From assembly GCA_036250195.1 (NCBI GenBank), contig JAVHZZ010000004.1, positions 317,439,706 to 317,503,705 on the forward strand: 64,000 bases of DNA, written 5' to 3'. Made by a program: the position numbers and the translations under genes. The stretch is from Mixophyes australis. Lineage: Eukaryota; Chordata; Amphibia; Anura; Limnodynastidae. Below, in pieces: positions 22,811-36,119 of this stretch; within the stretch, counting starts at the first letter, position 1; every line of letters begins with the position of its first letter. The notes below the pieces were generated by a model that worked only from the letters and a program-made list of their open reading frames with translations, was not told the DNA's origin and did no database searches.

Positions 22811-24713
22811 ACAGTTCCCAGATAAACCAAACAAAAAGCACTTAACAATTTGGAAATTGAAAAGTCAGAGATTTCAAAGACTCAAAAAATGTAATAGTCT
22901 TACATGTATCCTATTTCAAATAGGGTAATTGCTTACCTACAGTCAAGAAGTGGAGCTGTTCTAACAGGTTGATCTTCAGTTTGAGTTCCAAGTTAAACTA
23001 AAATTCCCATGCACTTGTAATCCTTTTATAAGCCTAAACAATACAGTCACCAGCCAATCTGAAGTGAGATGACCTTTTCTTTGTCTTTCCCCAATAGAGG
23101 GGTGGGGCAATCTGGCTTTAAGACAAATGGAGGTGCCTATTTCATTTACATATGCATACAAGACACTCTCTGCATAACAATAGGCATGGCTTGGATGAAA
23201 CTTTCAATCAGATGATTCCAGAGATTCCAAGGAACTTGCTTCCTGTAGATAATTGACATCTTATATACTAAAGATCCTAATGAATTGTAATATTTTTCAA
23301 TGTTATCATAAAACATTAAACATGTGTTGGAAATCTAAAGTTGTAACTAATGTGTAAAGCAATATGGAGAAATACCATATAAAGCATTGGTATATGCTAA
23401 ATGGTGTCCAAATCCTATTGTTTATAAGCATTCTAGAACCAGCAAGTGTTCTAGAAGACATCATAACAATGTCCCTAAATCTGAACATTCCAAATATATC
23501 TGTCTAGCAACTATACATTTTGTGGTGCTTTGTTGCAGTAAATAATACTGGCAAATATATGTATGAACAGATTAAAACATTAATCCTTTAAAAATGCTAT
23601 GGATAGAAAGTGTTGTGCCATTAAACAAATATAGTGATGCACCATTTCTAGAGCAGGATGTTTAACATGCCCAAAATAACAACTGAATGCAAACAAGCTA
23701 AGTATAAGAACTAGATTTTCAAGCTCAAAAATGGTCAAGGGAAGCACTAACGTTAGATTTCTATGTAAATCTAGAAAACCTAAAAGGCAATACAACCCAA
23801 AATTAATATATATCCGACTGGAAGATGTTGCCCAATGCCTACAATGCCCAAAACAGGAAGCACTTTCTCACCAGAAATGGAACAAAAGAGAGAGCTTTGT
23901 TTTGGGTGATTTAAGCTTGGAATGAATTTAGATGGATTGTGCTTTGTGGATCGTGCATGCTTTGTGGATCCATCCTGGAAAGCCTTCTTTTTTTGGCAGT
24001 TGCCTTGAGAGATAACTTGTTAATTCCAATGTTGTCGAAGTTAAGTTGCCTATCAGATTTACAGTTTGAAGATAAACACCTAATTTTTCATGTTTTAAGC
24101 CACATTTACAAAAGCATAAAATTGTTGTTCCTTACATTTTGACACCATACAGACAGGATGAATTTGCATATACAATGCCCTAAACAACACAGCACTGTCC
24201 TATAAAAGATACACAGGAAAGTGCTTAGTTTAGAGTGTTGAATACATTGTTATTTGCCTGAATTATAGAAAATAAAGGAAATTGACAACATTTCAAGATT
24301 TCCTGCTGCGTTTCCTATCATTCAAACTAGGAAGCATTTCATATAGTTCAGCTCTAATAAAATATACTGATAACAATTTGCAAATTGAAAAGTCAGAGAT
24401 TTCAAAGACGAAAATAAAATGAAATAGTCTCACATGTATCCGATTTCAAAATAAATATATCAGACTGGAAGATGTTGCCCAATGCCTACAATGCCCAAAA
24501 CAGGAAGCACTTTCTCACCAGAAATGGAACAAAAGAGAGAGCTTTGTTTTGGGTGATTTAAGCTTGGAATGAATGTAGATGTAAATCTGAATATTCAGGA
24601 ACAATAAATGAATACAAGTGAGAAAAGCCAAACACATTCATGTCTCTGTAAATATGTTTGCTACACTTACTTTATTAGCTCTATTAATTTGAAACCATTG
24701 TGGATAGAAATTT
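22811..24713. repeat. Repeat unit 13 (haplotype II), 1,903 bp
   Basis: A at u24 is shared with unit 11; A at u527 with unit 12. A 2-bp gain near 23803-23815 turns AATAAATATATCC into AATTAATATATATCC and shifts the 93-codon frame. Private changes are T at 23422 in TTTATAAGC and CCTATC near 24316. C at u1224, G at u1895. Confidence 0.96.
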
Positions 24714-26614
24714 ACAGTTCCCAGATAAACCAAACAGAAAGCACTTAACAATTTGGAAATTGAAAAGTCAGAGATTTCAAAGACTCAAAAAATGTAATAG
24801 TCTTACATGTATCCTATTTCAAATAGGGTAATTGCTTACCTACAGTCAAGAAGTGGAGCTGTTCTAACAGGTTGATCTTCAGTTTGAGTTCCAAGTTAAA
24901 CTAAAATTCCCATGCACTTGTAATCCTTTTATAAGCCTAAACAATACAGTCACCAGCCAATCTGAAGTGAGATGACCTTTTCTTTGTCTTTCCCCAATAG
25001 AGGGGTGGGGAAATCTAGCTTTAAGACAAATGGAGGTGTTTATTTCATTTACATATGCATACAAGACACTCTCTGCATAACAATAGGCATGGCTTGGATG
25101 AAACTTTCAATCAGATGATTCCAGAGATTCCAAGGAACTTGCTTCCTGTAGATAATTGACATCTTATATACTAAAGATCCTAATGAATTGTAATATTTTT
25201 CAATGTTATCATAAAACATTAAACATGTGTTGGAAATCTTAAGTTGTAACTAATGTGTAAAGCAATATGGAGAAATACCATATAAAGCATTGGTATATGC
25301 TAAATGGTGTCCAAATCCTATTGTATATAAGCATTCTAGAACCAGCAAGTGTTCTAGAAGACATCATAACAATGTCCCTAAATCTGAACATTCCAAATAT
25401 ATCTGTCTAGCAACTATACATTTTGTGGTGCTTTGTTGCAGTAAATAATACTGGCAAATATATGTATGAACAGATTAAAACATTAATCCTTTAAAAATGC
25501 TATGGATAGAAAGTGTTGTGCCATTAAACAAATATAGTGATGCACCATTTCTAGAGCAGGATGTTTAACATGCCCAAAATAACAACTGAATGCAAACAAG
25601 CTAAGTATAAGAACTAGATTTTCAAGCTCAAAAATGGTCAAGGGAAGCACTAACGTTAGATTTCTATGTAAATCTAGAAAACCTAAAAGGCAATACAACC
25701 CAAAATAAATATATCCGACTGGAAGATGTTGCCCAATGCCTACAATGCCCAAAACAGGAAGCACTTTCTCACCAGAAATGGAACAAAAGAGAGAGCTTTG
25801 TTTTGGGTGATTTAAGCTTGGAATGAATTTAGATGGATTGTGCTTTGTGGATCGTGCATGCTTTGTAGATCCATCCTGGAAAGCCTTCTTTTTTTGGCAG
25901 TTGCCTTGAGAGATAACTTGTTAATTCCAATGTTGTTGAAGTTAAGTTGCCTATCAGATTTACAGTTTGAAGATAAACACCTAATTTTTCATGTTTTAAG
26001 CCACATTTACAAAAGCATAAAATTGTTGTTCCTTACATTTTGACACCATACAGACAGGATGAATTTGCATATACAATGCCCTAAACAACACAGCACTGTC
26101 CTATAAAAGATACACAGGAAAGTGCTTAGTTTAGAGTGTTGAATACATTGTTATTTGCCTGAATTATAGAAAATAAAGGAAATTGACAACATTTCAAGAT
26201 TTCCTGCTGCGTTTCCCATCATTCAAACTAGGAAGCATTTCATATAGTTCAGCTCTAATAAAATATACTGATAACAATTTGCATATTGAAAAGTCAGAGA
26301 TTTCAAAGACGAAAATAAAATGAAATAGTCTCACATGTATCCGATTTCAAAATAAATATATCAGACTGGAAGATGTTGCCCAATGCCTACAATGCCCAAA
26401 ACAGGAAGCACTTTCTCACCAGAAATGGAACAAAAGAGAGAGCTTTGTTTTGGGTGATTTAAGCTTGGAATGAATGTAGATGTAAATCTGAATATTCAGG
26501 AACAATAAATGAATACAAGTGAGAAAAGCCAAACACATTCATGTCTCTGTAAATATGTTTGCTACACTTACTTTATTAGCTCTATTAATTTGAAACCATT
26601 GTGGATAAAAATTT
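24714..26614. repeat. Repeat unit 14 (haplotype II)
   Basis: A at u298, A at u304 and TT at u326-327 are shared with units 15 and 16. T at u1571 is shared with unit 15. The GGATCC site is lost through G to A at 25867. T at u1224. Confidence 0.96.
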
Positions 26615-28515
26615 ACAGTTCCCAGATAAACCAAACAGAAAGCACTTAACAATTTGGAAATTGAAAAGTCAGAGATTTCAAAGACTCAAAAAATGTAATA
26701 GTCTTACATGTATCCTATTTCAAATAGGGTAATTGCTTACCTACAGTCAAGAAGTGGAGCTGTTCTAACAGGTTGATCTTCAGTTTGAGTTCCAAGTTAA
26801 ACTAAAATTCCCATGCACTTGTAATCCTTTTATAAGCCTAAACAATACAGTCACCAGCCAATCTGAAGTGAGATGACCTTTTCTTTGTCTTTCCCCAATA
26901 GAGGGGTGGGGAAATCTAGCTTTAAGACAAATGGAGGTGTTTATTTCATTTACATATGCATACAAGACACTCTCTGCATAACAATAGGCATGGCTTGGAT
27001 GAAACTTTCAATCAGATGATTCCAGAGATTCCAAGGAACTTGCTTCCTGTAGATAATTGACATCTTATATACTAAAGATCCTAATGAATTGTAATATTTT
27101 TCAATGTTATCATAAAACATTAAACATGTGTTGGAAATCTTAAGTTGTAACTAATGTGTAAAGCAATATGGAGAAATACCATATAAAGCATTGGTATATG
27201 CTAAATGGTGTCCAAATCCTATTGTATATAAGCATTCTAGAACCAGCAAGTGTTCTAGAAGACATCATAACAATGTCCCTAAATCTGAACATTCCAAATA
27301 TATCTGTCTAGCAACTATACATTTTGTGGTGCTTTGTTGCAGTAAATAATACTGGCAAATATATGTATGAACAGATTAAAACATTAATCCTTTAAAAATG
27401 CTATGGATAGAAAGTGTTGTGCCATTAAACAAATATAGTGATGCACCATTTCTAGAGCAGGATGTTTAACATGCCCAAAATAACAACTGAATGCAAACAA
27501 GCTAAGTATAAGAACTAGATTTTCAAGCTCAAAAATGGTCAAGGGAAGCACTAACGTTAGATTTCTATGTAAATCTAGAAAACCTAAAAGGCAATACAAC
27601 CCAAAATAAATATATCCGACTGGAAGATGTTGCCCAATGCCTACAATGCCCAAAACAGGAAGCACTTTCTCACCAGAAATGGAACAAAAGAGAGAGCTTT
27701 GTTTTGGGTGATTTAAGCTTGGAATGAATTTAGATGGATTGTGCTTTGTGGATCGTGCATGCTTTGTGGATCCATCCTGGAAAGCCTTCTTTTTTTGGCA
27801 GTTGCCTTGAGAGATAACTTGTTAATTCCAATGTTGTTGAAGTTAAGTTGCCTATCAGATTTACAGTTTGAAGATAAACACCTAATTTTTCATGTTTTAA
27901 GCCACATTTACAAAAGCATAAAATTGTTGTTCCTTACATTTTGACACCATACAGACAGGATGAATTTGCATATACAATGCCCTAAACAACACAGCACTGT
28001 CCTATAAAAGATACACAGGAAAGTGCTTAGTTTAGAGTGTTGAATACATTGTTATTTGCCTGAATTATAGAAAATAAAGGAAATTGACAACATTTCAAGA
28101 TTTCCTGCTGCGTTTCCCATCATTCAAACTAGGAAGCATTTCATATAGTTCAGCTCTAATAAAATATACTGATAACAATTTGCATATTGAAAAGTCAGAG
28201 ATTTCAAAGACGAAAATAAAATGAAATAGTCTCACATGTATCCGATTTCAAAATAAATATATCAGACTGGAAGATGTTGCCCAATGCCTACAATGCCCAA
28301 AACAGGAAGCACTTTCTCACCAGAAATGGAACAAAAGAGAGAGCTTTGTTTTGGGTGATTTAAGCTTGGAATGAATGTAGATGTAAATCTGAATATTCAG
28401 GAACAATAAATGAATACAAGTGAGAAAAGCCAAACACATTCATGTCTCTGTAAATATGTTTGCTACACTTACTTTATTAGCTCTATTAATTTGAAACCAT
28501 TGTGGATAAAAATTT
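26615..28515. repeat. Repeat unit 15 (haplotype II)
   Basis: Matches unit 14 at all markers noted (u298, u304, u326-327, u1571, u1224) except that its GGATCC is intact. Confidence 0.96.
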
Positions 28516-30416
28516 ACAGTTCCCAGATAAACCAAACAGAAAGCACTTAACAATTTGGAAATTGAAAAGTCAGAGATTTCAAAGACTCAAAAAATGTAAT
28601 AGTCTTACATGTATCCTATTTCAAATAGGGTAATTGCTTACCTACAGTCAAGAAGTGGAGCTGTTCTAACAGGTTGATCTTCAGTTTGAGTTCCAAGTTA
28701 AACTAAAATTCCCATGCACTTGTAATCCTTTTATAAGCCTAAACAATACAGTCACCAGCCAATCTGAAGTGAGATGACCTTTTCTTTGTCTTTCCCCAAT
28801 AGAGGGGTGGGGAAATCTAGCTTTAAGACAAATGGAGGTGTTTATTTCATTTACATATGCATACAAGACACTCTCTGCATAACAATAGGCATGGCTTGGA
28901 TGAAACTTTCAATCAGATGATTCCAGAGATTCCAAGGAACTTGCTTCCTGTAGATAATTGACATCTTATATACTAAAGATCCTAATGAATTGTAATATTT
29001 TTCAATGTTATCATAAAACATTAAACATGTGTTGGAAATCTTAAGTTGTAACTAATGTGTAAAGCAATATGGAGAAATACCATATAAAGCATTGGTATAT
29101 GCTAAATGGTGTCCAAATCCTATTGTATATAAGCATTCTAGAACCAGCAAGTGTTCTAGAAGACATCATAACAATGTCCCTAAATCTGAACATTCCAAAT
29201 ATATCTGTCTAGCAACTATACATTTTGTGGTGCTTTGTTGCAGTAAATAATACTGGCAAATATATGTATGAACAGATTAAAACATTAATCCTTTAAAAAT
29301 GCTATGGATAGAAAGTGTTGTGCCATTAAACAAATATAGTGATGCACCATTTCTAGAGCAGGATGTTTAACATGCCCAAAATAACAACTGAATGCAAGCA
29401 AGCTAAGTATAAGAACTAGATTTTCAAGCTCAAAAATGGTCAAGGGAAGCACTAACGTTAGATTTCTATGTAAATCTAGAAAACCTAAAAGGCAATACAA
29501 CCCAAAATAAATATATCCGACTGGAAGATGTTGCCCAATGCCTACAATGCCCAAAACAGGAAGCACTTTCTCACCAGAAATGGAACAAAAGAGAGAGCTT
29601 TGTTTTGGGTGATTTAAGCTTGGAATGAATTTAGATGGATTGTGCTTTGTGGATCGTGCATGCTTTGTGGATCCATCCTGGAAAGCCTTCTTTTTTTGGC
29701 AGTTGCCTTGAGAGATAACTTGTTAATTCCAATGTTGTTGAAGTTAAGTTGCCTATCAGATTTACAGTTTGAAGATAAACACCTAATTTTTCATGTTTTA
29801 AGCCACATTTACAAAAGCATAAAATTGTTGTTCCTTACATTTTGACACCATACAGACAGGATGAATTTGCATATACAATGCCCTAAACAACACAGCACTG
29901 TCCTATAAAAGATATACAGGAAAGTGCTTAGTTTAGAGTGTTGAATACATTGTTATTTGCCTGAATTATAGAAAATAAAGGAAATTGACAACATTTCAAG
30001 ATTTCCTGCTGCGTTTCCCATCATTCAAACTAGGAAGCATTTCATATAGTTCAGCTCTAATAAAATATACTGATAACAATTTGCAAATTGAAAAGTCAGA
30101 GATTTCAAAGACGAAAATAAAATGAAATAGTCTCACATGTATCCGATTTCAAAATAAATATATCAGACTGGAAGATGTTGCCCAATGCCTACAATGCCCA
30201 AAACAGGAAGCACTTTCTCACCAGAAATGGAACAAAAGAGAGAGCTTTGTTTTGGGTGATTTAAGCTTGGAATGAATGTAGATGTAAATCTGAATATTCA
30301 GGAACAATAAATGAATACAAGTGAGAAAAGCCAAACACATTCATGTCTCTGTAAATATGTTTGCTACACTTACTTTATTAGCTCTATTAATTTGAAACCA
30401 TTGTGGATAGAAATTT
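28516..30416. repeat. Repeat unit 16 (left part like 14-15, right part haplotype III)
   Basis: It has A at u298, A at u304 and TT at u326-327 like units 14-15, then G at u883 and A at u939. T at u1400 (29915) is shared only with unit 18. G at u1895. A second natural switch unit. Confidence 0.96.
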
Positions 30417-32317
30417 ACAGTTCCCAGATAAACCAAACAGAAAGCACTTAACAATTTGGAAATTGAAAAGTCAGAGATTTCAAAGACTCAAAAAATGTAA
30501 TAGTCTTACATGTATCCTATTTCAAATAGGGTAATTGCTTACCTACAGTCAAGAAGTGGAGCTGTTCTAACAGGTTGATCTTCAGTTTGAGTTCCAAGTT
30601 AAACTAAAATTCCTATGCACTTGTAATCCTTTTATAAGCCTAAACAATACAGTCACCAGCCAATCTGAAGTGAGATGACCTTTTCTTTGTCTTTCCCCAA
30701 TAGAGGGGTGGGGCAATCTGGCTTTAAGACAAATGGAGGTGCCTATTTCATTTACATATGCATACAAGACACTCTCTGCATAACAATAGGCATGGCTTGG
30801 ATGAAACTTTCAATCAGATGATTCCAGAGATTCCAAGGAACTTGCTTCCTGTAGATAATTGACATCTTATATACTAAAGATCCTAATGAATTGTAATATT
30901 TTTCAATGTTATCATAAAACATTAAACATGTGGTGGAAATCTTAAGTTGTAACTAATGTGTAAAGCAATATGGAGAAATACCATATAAAGCATTGGTATA
31001 TGCTAAATGGTGTCCAAATCCTATTGTATATAAGCATTCTAGAACCAGCAAGTGTTCTAGAAGACATCATAACAATGTCCCTAAATCTGAACATTCCAAA
31101 TATATCTGTCTAGCAACTATACATTTTGTGGTGCTTTGTTGCAGTAAATAATACTGGCAAATATATGTATGAACAGATTAAAACATTAATCCTTTAAAAA
31201 TGCTATGGATAGAAAGTGTTGTGCCATTAAACAAATATAGTGATGCACCATTTCTAGAGCAGGATGTTTAACATGCCCAAAATAACAACTGAATGCAAGC
31301 AAGCTAAGTATAAGAACTAGATTTTCAAGCTCAAAAATGGTCAAGGGAAGCACTGACGTTAGATTTCTATGTAAATCTAGAAAACCTAAAAGGCAATACA
31401 ACCCAAAATAAATATATCCGACTGGAAGATGTTGCCCAATGCCTACAATGCCCAAAACAGGAAGCACTTTCTCACCAGAAATGGAACAAAAGAGAGAGCT
31501 TTGTTTTGGGTGATTTAAGCTTGGAATGAATTTAGATGGATTGTGCTTTGTGGATCGTGCATGCTTTGTGGATCCATCCTGGAAAGCCTTCTTTTTTTGG
31601 CAGTTGCCTTGAGAGATAACTTGTTAATTCCAATGTTGTTGAAGTTAAGTTGCCTATCAGATTTACAGTTTGAAGATAAACACCTAATTTTTCATGTTTT
31701 AAGCCACATTTACAAAAGCATAAAATTGTTGTTCCTTACATTTTGACACCATACAGACAGGATGAATTTGCATATACAATGCCCTAAACAACACAGCACT
31801 GTCCTATAAAAGATACACAGGAAAGTGCTTAGTTTAGAGTGTTGAATACATTGTTATTTGCCTGAATTATAGAAAATAAAGGAAATTGACAACATTTCAA
31901 GATTTCCTGCTGCGTTTCCCATCATTCAAACTAGGAAGCATTTCATATAGTTCAGCTCTAATAAAATATACTGATAACAATTTGCAAATTGAAAAGTCAG
32001 AGATTTCAAAGACGAAAATAAAATGAAATAGTCTCACATGTATCCGATTTCAAAATAAATATATCAGACTGGAAGATGTTGCCCAATGCCTACAATGCCC
32101 AAAACAGGAAGCACTTTCTCACCAGAAATGGAACAAAAGAGAGAGCTTTGTTTTGGGTGATTTAAGCTTGGAATGAATGTAGATGTAAATCTGAATATTC
32201 AGGAACAATAAATGAATACAAGTGAGAAAAGCCAAACACATTCATGTCTCTGTAAATATGTTTGCTACACTTACTTTATTAGCTCTATTAATTTGAAACC
32301 ATTGTGGATAAAAATTT
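30417..32317. repeat. Repeat unit 17 (haplotype I)
   Basis: A single haplotype I unit flanked by haplotype III units 16 and 18. T at u1224. Private changes are ATTCCTATG near 30614 and ATGTGGTGG near 30933. Confidence 0.96.
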
Positions 32318-34218
32318 ACAGTTCCCAGATAAACCAAACAGAAAGCACTTAACAATTTGGAAATTGAAAAGTCAGAGATTTCAAAGACTCAAAAAATGTA
32401 ATAGTCTTACATGTATCCTATTTCAAATAGGGTAATTGCTTACCTACAGTCAAGAAGTGGAGCTGTTCTAACAGGTTGATCTTCAGTTTGAGTTCCAAGT
32501 TAAACTAAAATTCCCATGCACTTGTAATCCTTTTATAAGCCTAAACAATACAGTCACCAGCCAATCTGAAGTGAGATGACCTTTTCTTTGTCTTTCCCCA
32601 ATAGAGGGGTGGGGAAATCTAGCTTTAAGACAAATGGAGGTGCCTATTTCATTTACATATGCATACAAGACACTCTCTGCATAACAATAGGCATGGCTTG
32701 GATGAAACTTTCAATCAGATGATTCCAGAGATTCCAAGGAACTTGCTTCCTGTAGATAATTGACATCTTATATACTAAAGATCCTAATGAATTGTAATAT
32801 TTTTCAATGTTATCATAAAACATTAAACATGTGTTGGAAATCTTAAGTTGTAACTAATGTGTAAAGCAATATGGAGAAATACCATATAAAGCATTGGTAT
32901 ATGCTAAATGGTGTCCAAATCCTATTGTATATAAGCATTCTAGAACCAGCAAGTGTTCTAGAAGACATCATAACAATGTCCCTAAATCTGAACATTCCAA
33001 ATATATCTGTCTAGCAACTATACATTTTGTGGTGCTTTGTTGCAGTAAATAATACTGGCAAATATATGTATGAACAGATTAAAACATTAATCCTTTAAAA
33101 ATGCTATGGATAGAAAGTGTTGTGCCATTAAACAAATATAGTGATGCACCATTTCTAGAGCAGGATGTTTAACATGCCCAAAATAACAACTGAATGCAAG
33201 CAAGCTAAGTATAAGAACTAGATTTTCAAGCTCAAAAATGGTCAAGGGAAGCACTAACGTTAGATTTCTATGCAAATCTAGAAAACCTAAAAGGCAATAC
33301 AACCCAAAATAAATATATCCGACTGGAAGATGTTGCCCAATGCCTACAATGCCCAAAACAGGAAGCACTTTCTCACCAGAAATGGAACAAAAGAGAGAGC
33401 TTTGTTTTGGGTGATTTAAGCTTGGAATGAATTTAGATGGATTGTGCTTTGTGGATCGTGCATGCTTTGTGGATCCATCCTGGAAAGCCTTCTTTTTTTG
33501 GCAGTTGCCTTGAGAGATAACTTGTTAATTCCAATGTTGTTGAAGTTAAGTTGCCTATCAGATTTACAGTTTGAAGATAAACACCTAATTTTTCATGTTT
33601 TAAGCCACATTTACAAAAGCATAAAATTGTTGTTCCTTACATTTTGACACCATACAGACAGGATGAATTTGCATATACAATGCCCTAAACAACACAGCAC
33701 TGTCCTATAAAAGATATACAGGAAAGTGCTTAGTTTAGAGTGTTGAATACATTGTTATTTGCCTGAATTATAGAAAATAAAGGAAATTGACAACATTTCA
33801 AGATTTCCTGCTGCGTTTCCCATCATTCAAACTAGGAAGCATTTCATATAGTTCAGCTCTAATAAAATATACTGATAACAATTTGCAAATTGAAAAGTCA
33901 GAGATTTCAAAGACGAAAATAAAATGAAATAGTCTCACATGTATCCGATTTCAAAATAAATATATCAGACTGGAAGATGTTGCCCAATGCCTACAATGCC
34001 CAAAACAGGAAGCACTTTCTCACCAGAAATGGAACAAAAGAGAGAGCTTTGTTTTGGGTGATTTAAGCTTGGAATGAATGTAGATGTAAATCTGAATATT
34101 CAGGAACAATAAATGAATACAAGTGAGAAAAGCCAAACACATTCATGTCTCTGTAAATATGTTTGCTACACTTACTTTATTAGCTCTATTAATTTGAAAC
34201 CATTGTGGATAAAAATTT
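32318..34218. repeat. Repeat unit 18 (haplotype III)
   Basis: A at u298 and u304 as in units 14-16, but CC at u326-327. T at u1400 (33717) is shared with unit 16. C at u956 changes the hairpin loop. T at u1224. Confidence 0.96.
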
Positions 34219-36119
34219 ACAGTTCCCAGATAAACCAAACAGAAAGCACTTAACAATTTGGAAATTGAAAAGTCAGAGATTTCAAAGACTCAAAAAATGT
34301 AATAGTCTTACATGTATCCTATTTCAAATAGGGTAATTGCTTACCTACAGTCAAGAAGTGGAGCTGTTCTAACAGGTTGATCTTCAGTTTGAGTTCCAAG
34401 TTAAACTAAAATTCCCATGCACTTGTAATCCTTTTATAAGCCTAAACAATACAGTCACCAGCCAATCTGAAGTGAGATGACCTTTTCTTTGTCTTTCCCC
34501 AATAGAGGGGTGGGGCAATCTGGCTTTAAGACAAATGGAGGTGCCTATTTCATTTACATATGCATACAAGACACTCTCTGCATAACAATAGGCATGGCTT
34601 GGATGAAACTTTCAATCAGATGATTCCAGAGATTCCAAGGAACTTGCTTCCTGTAGATAATTGACATCTTATATACTAAAGATCCTAATGAATTGTAATA
34701 TTTTTCAATGTTATCATAAAACATTAAACATGTGTTGGAAATCTTAAGTTGTAACTAATGTGTAAAGCAATATGGAGAAATACCATATAAAGCATTGGTA
34801 TATGCTAAATGGTGTCCAAATCCTATTGTATATAAGCATTCTAGAACCAGCAAGTGTTCTAGAAGACATCATAACAATGTCCCTAAATCTGAACATTCCA
34901 AATATATCTGTCTAGCAACTATACATTTTGTGGTGCTTTGTTGCAGTAAATAATACTGGCAAATATATGTATGAACAGATTAAAACATTAATCCTTTAAA
35001 AATGCTATGGATAGAAAGTGTTGTGCCATTAAACAAATATAGTGATGCACCATTTCTAGAGCAGGATGTTTAACATGCCCAAAATAACAACTGAATGCAA
35101 ACAAGCTAAGTATAAGAACTAGATTTTCAAGCTCAAAAATGGTCAAGGGAAGCACTAACGTTAGATTTCTATGTAAATCTAGAAAACCTAAAAGGCAATA
35201 CAACCCAAAATAAATATATCCGACTGGAAGATGTTGCCCAATGCCTACAATGCCCAAAACAGGAAGCACTTTCTCACCAGAAATGGAACAAAAGAGAGAG
35301 CTTTGTTTTGGGTGATTTAAGCTTGGAATGAATTTAGATGGATTGTGCTTTGTGGATCGTGCATGCTTTGTGGATCCATCCTGGAAAGCCTTCTTTTTTT
35401 GCCAGTTGCCTTGAGAGATAACTTGTTAATTCCAATGTTGTTGAAGTTAAGTTGCCTATCAGATTTACAGTTTGAAGATAAACACCTAATTTTTCATGTT
35501 TTAAGCCACATTTACAAAAGCATAAAATTGTTGTTCCTTACATTTTGACACCATACAGACAGGATGAATTTGCATATACAATGCCCTAAACAACACAGCA
35601 CTGTCCTATAAAAGATACACAGGAAAGTGCTTAGTTTAGAGTGTTGAATACATTGTTATTTGCCTGAATTATAGAAAATAAAGGAAATTGACAACATTTC
35701 AAGATTTCCTGCTGCGTTTCCCATCATTCAAACTAGGAAGCATTTCATATAGTTCAGCTCTAATAAAATATACTGATAACAATTTGCAAATTGAAAAGTC
35801 AGAGATTTCAAAGACGAAAATAAAATGAAATAGTCTCACATGTATCCGATTTCAAAATAAATATATCAGACTGGAAGATGTTGCCCAATGCCTACAATGC
35901 CCAAAACAGGAAGCACTTTCTCACCAGAAATGGAACAAAAGAGAGAGCTTTGTTTTGGGTGATTTAAGCTTGGAATGAATGTAGATGTAAATCTGAATAT
36001 TCAGGAACAATAAATGAATACAAGTGAGAAAAGCCAAACACATTCATGTCTCTGTAAATATGTTTGCTACACTTACTTTATTAGCTCTATTAATTTGAAA
36101 CCATTGTGGATAGAAATTT
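34219..36119. repeat. Repeat unit 19 (haplotype II)
   Basis: A at u883 and u939, T at u1224, G at u1895 (shared with unit 21, not 20). A private G to C change at 35402. Confidence 0.96.

Noticed and set aside
23731..23925. 64-codon plus-strand frame unique to unit 13
   Set aside because: It exists only because of the 2-bp insertion in that unit and crosses repeat A.
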